Under the pieces are notes generated by a model, which was given only the letters and a program-made list of their open reading frames with translations, was not told the DNA's origin and ran no database searches. DNA of 8,557 nucleotides from the NCBI GenBank assembly GCA_007132315.1, contig SLOW01000085.1, positions 1 through 8,557 on the forward strand, in the 5' to 3' direction. Each line of letters opens with the position of its first letter. Positions within the stretch are counted from its first letter, which is position 1. Source of the stretch: Opitutales bacterium. Lineage in GTDB: Bacteria > Verrucomicrobiota > Verrucomicrobiia > Opitutales > T3Sed10-336. The position numbers and the translations under genes are program-made. Below, in pieces: positions 1 to 8,508 of the stretch.

Positions 1-2260
<2,260 letters not shown>

Positions 2261-2264
<4 letters not shown>

Positions 2265-3688
2265 TTTCTCTCGAAGAGACCAAGTCCGTCAACGAGAGCC
2301 TCATCCGCGAGGCCAGGCCCGCTTCCGTGCCCCGCCGGAAACTGGTGGAGAACGATCGTGACTTCAACTGGATCACCGAGCGCGTCTGCGGGATCGTGGA
2401 AGGCGGCACCCCGACCTGGTGGTGGGTATGCTTGTTGGTTTCCGGATTCGTGTCCCTGTTTACCGTGATCGGTACCATTTACCTGATCGCGGCCGGCGTC
2501 GGTGTCTGGGGATTGAGCAATCCGGTCAACTGGGGCTGGGCGATCGTCAACTTCGTTTTCTGGATCGGTATCGGCCACGCCGGGACACTGATTTCCGCCA
2601 TTCTCTGCCTTCTCAAGCAGAACTGGAGAACGTCGATCAACCGCGCGGCCGAGGCGATGACCATTTTCGCCGTGGTCTGTGCCGGCATCTTTCCGCTCAT
2701 TCACGTCGGACGCGTGTGGTTCGCCTGGTGGCTGTTCCCGATCCCCAACGCCAACGAGATCTGGCCGCAGTTCCGCAGTCCGCTGCTGTGGGACGTGTTC
2801 GCGGTTTCCACTTACGGCACGGTGTCCCTGCTTTTCTGGTACGTCGGCATGATCCCCGACCTGGCGACGCTGCGCGACCGGGCCAAGACCCGCATCCGGC
2901 AGGTCCTGTACGGCTTTTTCGCCATGGGGTGGCGCGGTTCGCACCGGCACTGGAGCAACTACGAGATGGCCTACCTGCTCCTCGCCGGCCTGGCGACGCC
3001 GCTGGTGCTATCGGTGCACACCATCGTTTCGTTCGACTTCGCCGTCTCGCTGATTCCGGGCTGGCATACCACGATCTTCCCGCCGTACTTCGTCGCCGGA
3101 GCGATCTTTTCCGGATTCGGCATGGTGCTGACCATCATGCTGCCGCTCCGTTCGATCTACGGTCTGCACGACCTGATCACGCAGTACCACATCGACTGTA
3201 TGTGCAAGATCACTCTGGCGACCGGAAGCATGGTCGGGTACGCCTACGCGATCGAGTTTTTCATCGCCTGGTACGGCGCCAACGACTTCGAAAGCTTCGC
3301 CTTTATCAACCGGGCCTTCGGACCGTACGCCTGGGCCTACTGGATCATGATTACCTGTAACGTGATCTCGCCGCAGTTGTTCTGGTTCCGGAAGGTGCGC
3401 GAGAATCCGGCCGCGGTGTGGATTATCTGTATCTTCGTCAACATCGGCATGTGGTTCGAACGCTTCGTGATCGTGGTGACCTCACTCTCACGGGACTTCC
3501 TGCCCACCAGCTGGGGATACTACTCGCCGACGGTGGTCGATATCATGACGTACGTCGGCACGTTCGGCATATTCACTTTCCTCTTCCTTCTGTTCCTCCG
3601 CTTCTTGCCGCTGATGGCGATGGCGGAGATCAAGGCGGTCACGCCGCAGGCCGATCCGCACCATCATGATCAAGGAGGGAGCCACTGA
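2261..3688 (+). CDS. actC: Alternative complex III NrfD/PsrC-like quinone-binding membrane subunit ActC
   Basis: This is an integral membrane subunit of ACIII of the NrfD/PsrC family, thought to bind menaquinol or ubiquinol and to conduct protons. The 475-residue length is normal for ActC. The first ~50 residues are hydrophilic. About ten hydrophobic helices follow, starting near residue 52 (PTWWWVCLLVSGFVSLFTVI). Family-typical stretches are GIGHAGTLISAIL (H106), SVHTIVSFDFA (H253, D259) and PGWHTTIFPPYFVAGAIFSG (265-284). The buried His and Asp residues are the kind proposed for quinol or proton handling in this family; exact roles here are inferred. The ATG at 2261 overlaps the actB stop and has GGAG at 2250-2253, seven bases upstream, which supports this start. 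The C-terminus is unusually His-rich (DPHHHDQGGSH). The paralogous subunit ActF lies three genes downstream. Confidence 0.94.
3672..3678 (+). promoter_or_regulatory. Strong Shine-Dalgarno for actD inside the actC 3' end
   Basis: AAGGAGG lies in the last codons of actC, 12 bases before the actD ATG. It is the best ribosome-binding site in the ACIII part of the window and fixes the actD start at 3691. It suggests actD can be translated independently of coupling to actC. Confidence 0.7.
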
Positions 3689-3690
3689 CC

Positions 3691-4227
3691 ATGAGCCAGG
3701 AGAAAAAATACGGATTGATCGCCGAGTTCGAGACGCCGGGCGCGGTCATGCACGCGGCCGAGAAAGTCCGCGATGAAGGGTTCAAGCACTGGGACGTGAT
3801 CACCCCATTTCCGGTGCACGGCATGGATCAGGCGATGGGTCTGAACCGCTCCCGGGTCCCGCTGTTTACCCTCGTCGGCGGGGCCATTGGATTCTTCGGC
3901 GGCATGCTGATGATCTGGTATATGAACGCCTACGACTACCCGATCGTGGTCGGCGGCAAACCGATGTTCAGCCCGATGTACGCGTTTCCGGTCTCGTATG
4001 AGCTGACCATCCTGCTGGCCGCCTTCGGCACGATCATCGGGATGTTCCTGCTCAATCGGCTGCCCATGCACTATCACCCGGCCATGAAGCACGAGGCCGT
4101 GGCCCGGGCGTCGGACGACCGTTTCTACATCATCATCGAGTCCACCGATCCCCGCTTCGAAGTGAAAACCGCCACCACCATGCTCAAGGAGATCGGGGGC
4201 CAAAACGTGACCCAACTCGAAGACTGA
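3691..4227 (+). CDS. actD: Alternative complex III subunit ActD (DUF3341)
   Basis: This is a small ACIII membrane subunit of the DUF3341 family (PF11821). It carries no visible cofactor motif and is regarded as structural or as helping proton movement next to ActC. The 178 residues begin with a ferredoxin-fold-like cytoplasmic segment (about 1-50: YGLIAEFETPGAVMHAAEKV then HWDVITPFPVHGMD, a family hallmark). Two membrane helices follow, about 57-79 and 102-122, and a soluble C-terminal part includes HYHPAMKH (127-134). The start sits two bases after the actC stop (TGACCATG) and is preceded by a strong AAGGAGG. Length, motif order and position between actC and actE all agree with ActD. Confidence 0.93.
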   Translation: MSQEKKYGLIAEFETPGAVMHAAEKVRDEGFKHWDVITPFPVHGMDQAMGLNRSRVPLFTLVGGAIGFFGGMLMIWYMNAYDYPIVVGGKPMFSPMYAFPVSYELTILLAAFGTIIGMFLLNRLPMHYHPAMKHEAVARASDDRFYIIIESTDPRFEVKTATTMLKEIGGQNVTQLED

Positions 4228-4230
4228 ACC

Positions 4231-4857
4231 ATGCGTATTTTCTTCGCCATACTGGCTTTCTGCCTAGTCGCTCTCGTATCCATTCTCGGATTTCGCGGGA
4301 GCACATTCGAGCGGCCGCCCATTGAGATTTTCCCGGACATGGTCCGCCAGTCCAAGTACAAGGCTCAGTCGGAGAGTGCGTACTTCGAGGATCGCCGTAC
4401 GGACCGCCCCGTGCCGCCCGGAACCGTTCACCGGCAGTATGAGCCCGGTGACGACGACCGGCTCGAGGACGACCACTTCCGTACCGGGCGAGTGGACGGA
4501 GAGTACGCCGAGGGATTTCCCATGATCGTCAGCCGTTCGATGATGCAACGGGGCCAGGACCGTTACCGGATTTTCTGCGGTTCCTGTCACGGCGGCACCG
4601 GTGACGGTCAGGGCATCACCGTGGAATACGGCATGGTGGGAGTGCCCGATTTCCACACCGAGCGTTTATACAGGATGAGCGAGGGAGAGATTTTTGAGGT
4701 GATCTCCGACGGGCGCGGCTTAATGGGCGCCTATAAGGACAAGCTTACGGCCGAGGACCGCTGGGCGGTCATCGCCTACATGCGCGCTCTGCAACGGGCC
4801 CGTCTGGGAACGGAAGACGACGTGCCCGGAGCCATGAAAGCGGAATTGGGACTATGA
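4231..4857 (+). CDS. actE: Alternative complex III membrane-anchored monoheme cytochrome c, ActE
   Basis: This is the monoheme cytochrome c subunit of ACIII, expected to face the periplasm and pass electrons on to soluble cytochrome c or the terminal oxidase. Residues 1 to about 21 form a hydrophobic signal or anchor. The stretch EIFPDMVRQSKYKAQ (32-46) is the conserved ActE segment ahead of the heme domain. The heme c attachment motif is CGSCH (C116, C119, H120), followed by GGTGDGQG, and M165 in GRGLMGAYKD is the likely sixth ligand. One CXXCH only. An in-frame stop (end of actD) six bases upstream excludes a longer protein, so the ATG at 4231 is the first possible start. No good ribosome-binding site is visible, and coupling to actD is likely. 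Members of this family are often lipoproteins, but the only N-terminal Cys (C11, in LAFC) is a poor lipobox. The 3' end overlaps actF by ATGA. Confidence 0.93.
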   Translation: MRIFFAILAFCLVALVSILGFRGSTFERPPIEIFPDMVRQSKYKAQSESAYFEDRRTDRPVPPGTVHRQYEPGDDDRLEDDHFRTGRVDGEYAEGFPMIVSRSMMQRGQDRYRIFCGSCHGGTGDGQGITVEYGMVGVPDFHTERLYRMSEGEIFEVISDGRGLMGAYKDKLTAEDRWAVIAYMRALQRARLGTEDDVPGAMKAELGL

Positions 4858-6122
4858 GCACATCGGGAACAAAAGAGAACCGGAGCGACGACACCCGCAA
4901 AGCGGCCGGCGAGGGGTTCGCCTTCAAGGCGCTGCTGATCGGCGGGGCGGGCCTGTTGCTGACGCTGCTCGGCCTGCTTGTGGGCGACAGCCCGCGGGTG
5001 GGATTGGGAACCCTGATCGGTCTGACCTTCTGGTTGTCCATCGGCCTGGGCATGTGGTTCCTGATCATGCTGTTCCACCTCTTCGACGCCGGCTGGTCTA
5101 CGGTTGTCCGCCGGCCGATGGAACACGCCACAACCATTTTTCCCTGGATTGGGGCCGTTTTCTTTGTGCTGCTTTTCTTTTCGTTGTTCGCGAGCGTGGA
5201 CGACGGCATCTGGAAGTGGATGAACGAAGACAACACCGTGATCGTCGCCGGCGAGACGGCGACGGTCGAGGAGGATGTCCTGTACCATCACAAGAGCGCC
5301 TACCTGAACAACGCTTTTTTCTTCCTGCGGACGCTGCTGTATTTCGGTATTTTCATCGGTGTCGCCACGATACTGCGCAGTGCTTCGTTCCGTCAGGACG
5401 GCGACGGCGACGGCGCTTGGACGACCGTCTGCCGTAAGTGGTCGGCGGCCGGCATTATTCTGGGGGGGCTGGCCGCGACGTTCGCTTCGCTCGACTGGAT
5501 CATGAGCCTGGAGTTTCATTGGTTTTCCACCATTTTCGGCGTGTGGTTTTTCTCGGGCGCCATGCGCGCGGCTCTGGCCGCGACGGTGATCGTCTGCCTG
5601 CTGCTGGTGTACGTCGGATCCTTCCGGGGCGTTTTCAAGCAGTCGCACCTGTACGAAATCGGACGCGTCTCCCTGGCGTTCACTATCTTCTGGGCCTATA
5701 TCGCGTTCTCGCAGTATTTCCTGATCTGGAACGCGAACATCCCCGAGGTCACCTACTGGTATGTCAACCGTGAATACGGCAACTGGTGGTGGGTGGGCCT
5801 CGCGCTCCTGTTCTGCCACTTCTTTGTGCCGTTTCTGTTCCTGCTCTTTTATCAGAACAAGATCCGTCCCGGCCGGATGCTCTTCATTTCCATCTGGATC
5901 CTCGCGTTTCACCTGCTGGATCTCTATTTCAACATCCTGCCCGCGAAACACGCCGAATCCGGCTGGCCCTATTATTCGTTCGGCGTGAGCTTCTGGGACG
6001 TGACCGCCTTTGTCGGCATCGGCGGGATTTGTGTGTGGGCCTTTGTGAAAAGCTACCTGTCGCAAAAGCCCATACCGATTCGCGATCCGCGAATCCTGGA
6101 ATCACTCAATCATCATGAATAA
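4854..6122 (+). CDS. actF: Alternative complex III second NrfD-like membrane subunit ActF
   Basis: This is the second NrfD/PsrC-like integral membrane subunit of ACIII, paralogous to ActC and a partner in quinol oxidation or proton translocation. The 422 residues hold about ten hydrophobic helices, beginning near residue 24. Hallmark stretches are SLDWIMSLEFHWFSTIFGVW (212-231), ANIPEVTYWYVNR (294-306), the Trp/His-rich helix from W311 to H322, and the C-terminal DPRILESLNHHE, which is typical of ActF ends. The acidic loop between helices (about residues 115-145) and the Asp-Gly run QDGDGDGAW (181-189) are hydrophilic insertions. The ATG overlaps the actE stop (4854-4857), and the closest purine-rich element is GCGGA at 4841-4845, so translation is probably coupled. 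The stop overlaps the next start by 8 bases. Confidence 0.93.
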   Translation: MSTSGTKENRSDDTRKAAGEGFAFKALLIGGAGLLLTLLGLLVGDSPRVGLGTLIGLTFWLSIGLGMWFLIMLFHLFDAGWSTVVRRPMEHATTIFPWIGAVFFVLLFFSLFASVDDGIWKWMNEDNTVIVAGETATVEEDVLYHHKSAYLNNAFFFLRTLLYFGIFIGVATILRSASFRQDGDGDGAWTTVCRKWSAAGIILGGLAATFASLDWIMSLEFHWFSTIFGVWFFSGAMRAALAATVIVCLLLVYVGSFRGVFKQSHLYEIGRVSLAFTIFWAYIAFSQYFLIWNANIPEVTYWYVNREYGNWWWVGLALLFCHFFVPFLFLLFYQNKIRPGRMLFISIWILAFHLLDLYFNILPAKHAESGWPYYSFGVSFWDVTAFVGIGGICVWAFVKSYLSQKPIPIRDPRILESLNHHE

Positions 6123-6579
6123 GGAAGAACCGTCATTGCCCAACATCGTCGTTTCCGCCATCGCGGTGACCGGCGGACTGGTGATCATGGTGATCATCGC
6201 GGCGATTGCCTACCTGCCCAACCGCCCCGACACCGTGGCGCGTCCGGGACCGACCTCCGAGGACCGCCGCGAAATGCTCCGCGAAAAGCGGGACCGGGAT
6301 CAACGGGAGTTGGGAGAATACGGCTGGATCAATCGCGCTGAAGGGCGCGTTCGCCTGCCCATCGATCGGGCCGTGGAGCTGACCGTGGAGGAGATCGAAC
6401 GCCGGGGTTCCATCGAGATCGAAGACTTCGACGATGTCGAGGAGGACGCGACCGCCGAACCGGAAGCGGAACAGGTCGAAGAAAGTGAAGAACCGGCCGG
6501 AGAGGCGCGAGAGGATCCCGAAGACGTCGAGACCGAAGAATCCGACAATGAGGAGGCGGAGGAAAGGGAGAACGGCTAG
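6115..6579 (+). CDS. Single-pass membrane protein with acidic C-terminal tail (function unknown; ActG-position)
   Basis: I cannot assign this to a named family with confidence. The 154 residues show a short N-terminus, one membrane helix at about 10-34 (NIVVSAIAVTGGLVIMVIIA), a charged Arg/Glu-rich linker (about 43-65), a compact motif YGWINRAEGRVRLPIDRAVEL (from Y69, W71, P82, D84) and a low-complexity tail. In residues 101-154, 29 of 54 are Asp or Glu, and only two are basic. From memory, a 'YGW...PI.RAM.L' motif recurs in small proteins beside ACIII or cytochrome oxidase genes in several phyla, which makes a role in complex assembly or in docking cytochrome c plausible but unproven. The gene occupies the place after actF where actG sits in described clusters. 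It overlaps actF by 8 bases and has no clear ribosome-binding site, so it is almost certainly co-translated. Topology is uncertain: the linker after the helix is rich in Arg and Lys, which by the positive-inside rule would favour a cytoplasmic C-terminus. Confidence 0.8.
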   Translation: MNKEEPSLPNIVVSAIAVTGGLVIMVIIAAIAYLPNRPDTVARPGPTSEDRREMLREKRDRDQRELGEYGWINRAEGRVRLPIDRAVELTVEEIERRGSIEIEDFDDVEEDATAEPEAEQVEESEEPAGEAREDPEDVETEESDNEEAEERENG

Positions 6580-6599
6580 CAGCGTGTCGGGCTTAGGCT

Positions 6600-6827
6600 A
6601 TGATCTGGATCTTCTACGCCATCATCGGCACCGTCTCCCTCCTGATAACCGCTTCGGCGGTTTACGCACTTTACTGGGCGGCGAAAAACGGCCATTTACG
6701 CAATGTGGACAAGGGAGGAGAGAGTATTTTCGACGAGGAGGAGCCGATGGGGGAGCGAACCGATTTTTTCCCCGGAGAGGCTCCCGGGGACGAACACGAC
6801 GAGGAGGACTGGCGGAAAGAGCGGTAG
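6600..6827 (+). CDS. ccoS: CcoS-like cbb3 oxidase assembly/maturation small membrane protein
   Basis: This 75-residue protein has one N-terminal membrane helix (about 3-27), followed by W26-AAKNGHL and SIFDEEEP (42-49). That layout matches CcoS: a helix ending in W-A-x-x-x-G-[QH], then a short charged part with an '[IS][LI]F-D-[DE]' element. CcoS is needed for cofactor insertion into cbb3 oxidase in studied bacteria. The downstream ccoN supports the call. Two things are unusual. The tail continues beyond the usual CcoS end with an acidic stretch (PGDEHDEEDW), and the gene lies upstream of ccoN rather than at the end of a ccoGHIS cluster. There is no good ribosome-binding site immediately before the ATG; the purine-rich end of the previous gene is more than 20 bases away. 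A different small oxidase subunit (CcoQ-like) is the main alternative. Confidence 0.7.
   Translation: MIWIFYAIIGTVSLLITASAVYALYWAAKNGHLRNVDKGGESIFDEEEPMGERTDFFPGEAPGDEHDEEDWRKER
6770..6789 (+). other. Stable hairpin in the 3' part of the ccoS-like gene
   Basis: CCCCGGAG (6770-6777) can pair with CTCC-C-GGGG (6781-6789), leaving one bulged C and a 3-base loop. It is preceded on the plus strand by a run of six T (6764-6769). A T run follows it on neither strand, so it is not a standard intrinsic terminator. It could protect or process the transcript between the ACIII genes and ccoNO, or it may be chance in GC-rich coding DNA. Confidence 0.35.
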
Positions 6828-6835
6828 CGATGCTC

Positions 6836-6843
6836 GGAGGTGA
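6836..6843 (+). promoter_or_regulatory. Orphan Shine-Dalgarno-like GGAGGTGA
   Basis: This is the strongest anti-SD match in the window. It lies nine bases after the ccoS-like stop and ideally spaced from the ATG at 6847, not from any recognised gene. Either a small upstream ORF is translated, or the site is left over from a lost or degraded gene. Confidence 0.45.
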
Positions 6844-6983
6844 ACAATGCAGCGGATTTTTCTCGAATGTCGCGGGCTTTCATTTTTCAATCGGCTTTCC
6901 TGTATCGCGAAACGCCCGTCGGGCCGAGGCGCGACCTCCGTTCAACGATTTCTTTCAAGACGTGAACCAACAATCTGCCAACA

Positions 6984-7011
6984 CCCGGTAATCGGCCGTT
7001 GCGTGACCGGG
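6984..7011 (+). repeat. Inverted repeat overlapping the ccoN ribosome-binding region
   Basis: CCCGGT (6984-6989) and ACCGGG (7006-7011) are perfect 6-base inverted arms around a 16-base loop that contains the palindrome CGGCCG. The right arm overlaps GGGA (7009-7012), the only SD-like element before the ccoN ATG at 7021. In RNA, pairing could hide that site. Six pairs with a long loop is modest, and chance is possible. Confidence 0.3.
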
Positions 7012-7020
7012 AACTAAGCG

Positions 7021-8508
7021 ATGAGCGACTCTTCTTCATTCACAGAATCCATCAAGCCGAGCACGTCCGAATCCGTGGCCGAACGGGCCAAGCTGGGCGA
7101 GATCGATCAGTCGGTGCGCCTGCCCGCGATCGTTTTCGGGCTGGCCTCGGTTTTTTGGCTGATGGTCGGGACCGCGTTCGCCCTAATCGCCTCGATCAAG
7201 ATGCACTCTCCAGATTTTCTCGGGCAGTGGGAGTGGCTGACTTTCGGTCGGGTGCGTACGGCGCATTTGAATACGGTGATTTTCGGCTGGTCCACGTGCG
7301 CCGGCGTCGCGGTCGCACTCTGGTTGATGGCCCGCCTGTCGCGAACCAAGGTCCGGCACGGGGGTATTCTGATTATCGCCGCGGTATTCTGGAATATCGG
7401 CCTGCTGGTGGGCCTTTACGGGATCCTGGCCGGGGACATGAACAGCATCGAGTGGCTGGAGATCCCGGGGTACGCCACGCCGCTGTTGTTTTTCTCCTAC
7501 GCGCTGATCGGCGTATGGGTGGTCATCACCTTCCGTTTTCGTCAGACCAAACATATTTATGTTTCCCAGTGGTACCTGCTGGCCGCCCTGTTCTGGTTTC
7601 CCTGGCTCTACGGTATCGCTCAGATCATGCTGGTGTTCGAACCGGCCCGGGGTACGGTGCAGGCGTTGGTTAACTGGTGGTTCGCCCACAACGTGCTGGG
7701 TCTGTGGTTCACGCCGATCGGTTTGGCCGCGGTGTATTACTTCATCCCGAAAGTCCTGGGCAAGCCGATACACAGTTACTATTTGTCGCTGGTGGCTTTC
7801 TGGAGTCTGGCATTGTTTTACAACTGGGCCGGCGTGCACCACCTCATCGGCGGGCCGGTACCCGCCTGGGTGATTTCGGCCGGCATTGTTGCCAGCATCA
7901 TGATGGCGTTCCCGGTCATCATCGTCGCCATCAACCACCACGTGACCATGGTGGGCAATTTCCACGTGCTTCTGTACAGCCCGACGTTGCGATTCACGGT
8001 TTTCGCGGCCATGAGTTACACTGCGGTCAGTCTCCAGGGATCGACAATGGCGCTGCGGAGTCTCAATGAGATCACGCACTTCACGCACTACACGGTCGGG
8101 CACGCGCACTGGGGCATGTACGCCTGGTTCAGTATGGCTATGTTCGGGGCCTTTTATTACATCATGCCCCGGCTGCTCCAGAGGGAGTGGCCGTCCGCCA
8201 CCCTGATTCGGGTTCATTTCTGGGCCACGGCGGTGGGAATCATTATTTACATCGTGGGTCTGTCAATCGGCGGCTGGATTCAGGGCTTGCAGTTGAACGA
8301 TCCGGACAACTATCCGGACTTCATTGAGATCGTGCGGAATACCATACCCTGGCTGCTGTCGCGCACGTTCGCCGGCTTCCTGATCCTCGTTGGCCACGTC
8401 GCTTTCGCCGTCAATTTCTGCTGGATCCTGTTGCGGCCGCGCACCGAAGAAAAAACGCGTCCCACGCTCTTTAAGGATCCGGAACCGATGAAGCTCGCAG
8501 CGAAATGA
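7021..8508 (+). CDS. ccoN: cbb3-type cytochrome c oxidase catalytic subunit I (CcoN)
   Basis: This is the catalytic subunit of a C-family heme-copper oxidase. It reduces O2 at a heme b3-CuB centre in the membrane with proton pumping. The 495 residues form a hydrophilic N-terminus (about 1-33) and about 12 helices. Ligands by alignment in the mind with known CcoN are: heme b H82 (RTAHLNTVIFGW) and H363; heme b3 H361 (TVGHAH); CuB H223 (WWFAHNVLG), H273 and H274 (AGVHH). The cross-linked active-site tyrosine of cbb3 enzymes corresponds to Y267 (LFYNWAGVHH), six residues before the His pair, which separates it from A/B-family oxidases. The surroundings differ from the proteobacterial form: GVHHLIGGPVPAW instead of a GPHHLHYTALPDW-like run, and TVGHAHWG instead of TVGHVHSG. 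The start follows a weak GGGA (7009-7012). The stop overlaps ccoO (ATGA). Confidence 0.95.
   Translation: MSDSSSFTESIKPSTSESVAERAKLGEIDQSVRLPAIVFGLASVFWLMVGTAFALIASIKMHSPDFLGQWEWLTFGRVRTAHLNTVIFGWSTCAGVAVALWLMARLSRTKVRHGGILIIAAVFWNIGLLVGLYGILAGDMNSIEWLEIPGYATPLLFFSYALIGVWVVITFRFRQTKHIYVSQWYLLAALFWFPWLYGIAQIMLVFEPARGTVQALVNWWFAHNVLGLWFTPIGLAAVYYFIPKVLGKPIHSYYLSLVAFWSLALFYNWAGVHHLIGGPVPAWVISAGIVASIMMAFPVIIVAINHHVTMVGNFHVLLYSPTLRFTVFAAMSYTAVSLQGSTMALRSLNEITHFTHYTVGHAHWGMYAWFSMAMFGAFYYIMPRLLQREWPSATLIRVHFWATAVGIIIYIVGLSIGGWIQGLQLNDPDNYPDFIEIVRNTIPWLLSRTFAGFLILVGHVAFAVNFCWILLRPRTEEKTRPTLFKDPEPMKLAAK

Larger units (their letters stand above)
6828..7020 (+). other. 193-base gap before ccoN, with orphan SD and possible 56-codon upstream ORF
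   Basis: This is the only gap above about 25 bases in the window. It looks less GC-rich than its flanks. It holds a textbook ribosome-binding site, GGAGGTGA (6836-6843), six bases before an ATG at 6847. The frame from that ATG runs 56 codons to TAA at 7015-7017, three bases before the ccoN ATG, which is a coupling geometry. The predicted peptide (MQRIFLECRGLSFF...) is basic, has four Cys and no clear membrane helix, resembles nothing I recognise, and its third codon positions look less GC-rich than those of neighbouring genes. A second frame (6830-6991) also crosses the region, so coding status is open. I see no convincing -35/-10 pair and no FNR-type TTGAT-N4-ATCAA site. Confidence 0.4.

Noticed and set aside
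4776..6065. 429-codon open frame on the minus strand
   Set aside because: It lies antisense to actE/actF in GC-rich DNA, encodes a low-complexity Gln/Arg/Glu/His-rich product without recognisable domains, and actF on the plus strand is unmistakable.
6764..6789. Intrinsic terminator
   Set aside because: The hairpin is real on paper, but the T run precedes the stem on the plus strand, and on the minus strand an A run follows it, so neither orientation gives stem then U-tract.
6880..6990. Promoter or FNR/CRP-type site upstream of ccoN
   Set aside because: TTTTCA- and TTCAA-like pieces occur, but none is spaced correctly from a -10-like hexamer, and no TTGAT-N4-ATCAA palindrome was found.
6434..6991. 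185-codon plus-strand frame crossing the acidic protein, ccoS-like gene and the gap
   Set aside because: Most of it is an Arg-rich shadow of the Glu-rich tail. Two better-supported genes occupy other frames there. Only its last 54 codons (from 6830) fall partly in otherwise unassigned DNA.
6999..7673. 224-codon plus-strand frame overlapping ccoN
   Set aside because: It is an out-of-frame shadow of ccoN, Arg/Gly-rich, with no domain.
7183..8217. 344-codon open frame on the minus strand
   Set aside because: It is the antisense shadow of ccoN; composition is Gln/Arg/His-rich with no motif, a known effect of GC-rich codon bias.
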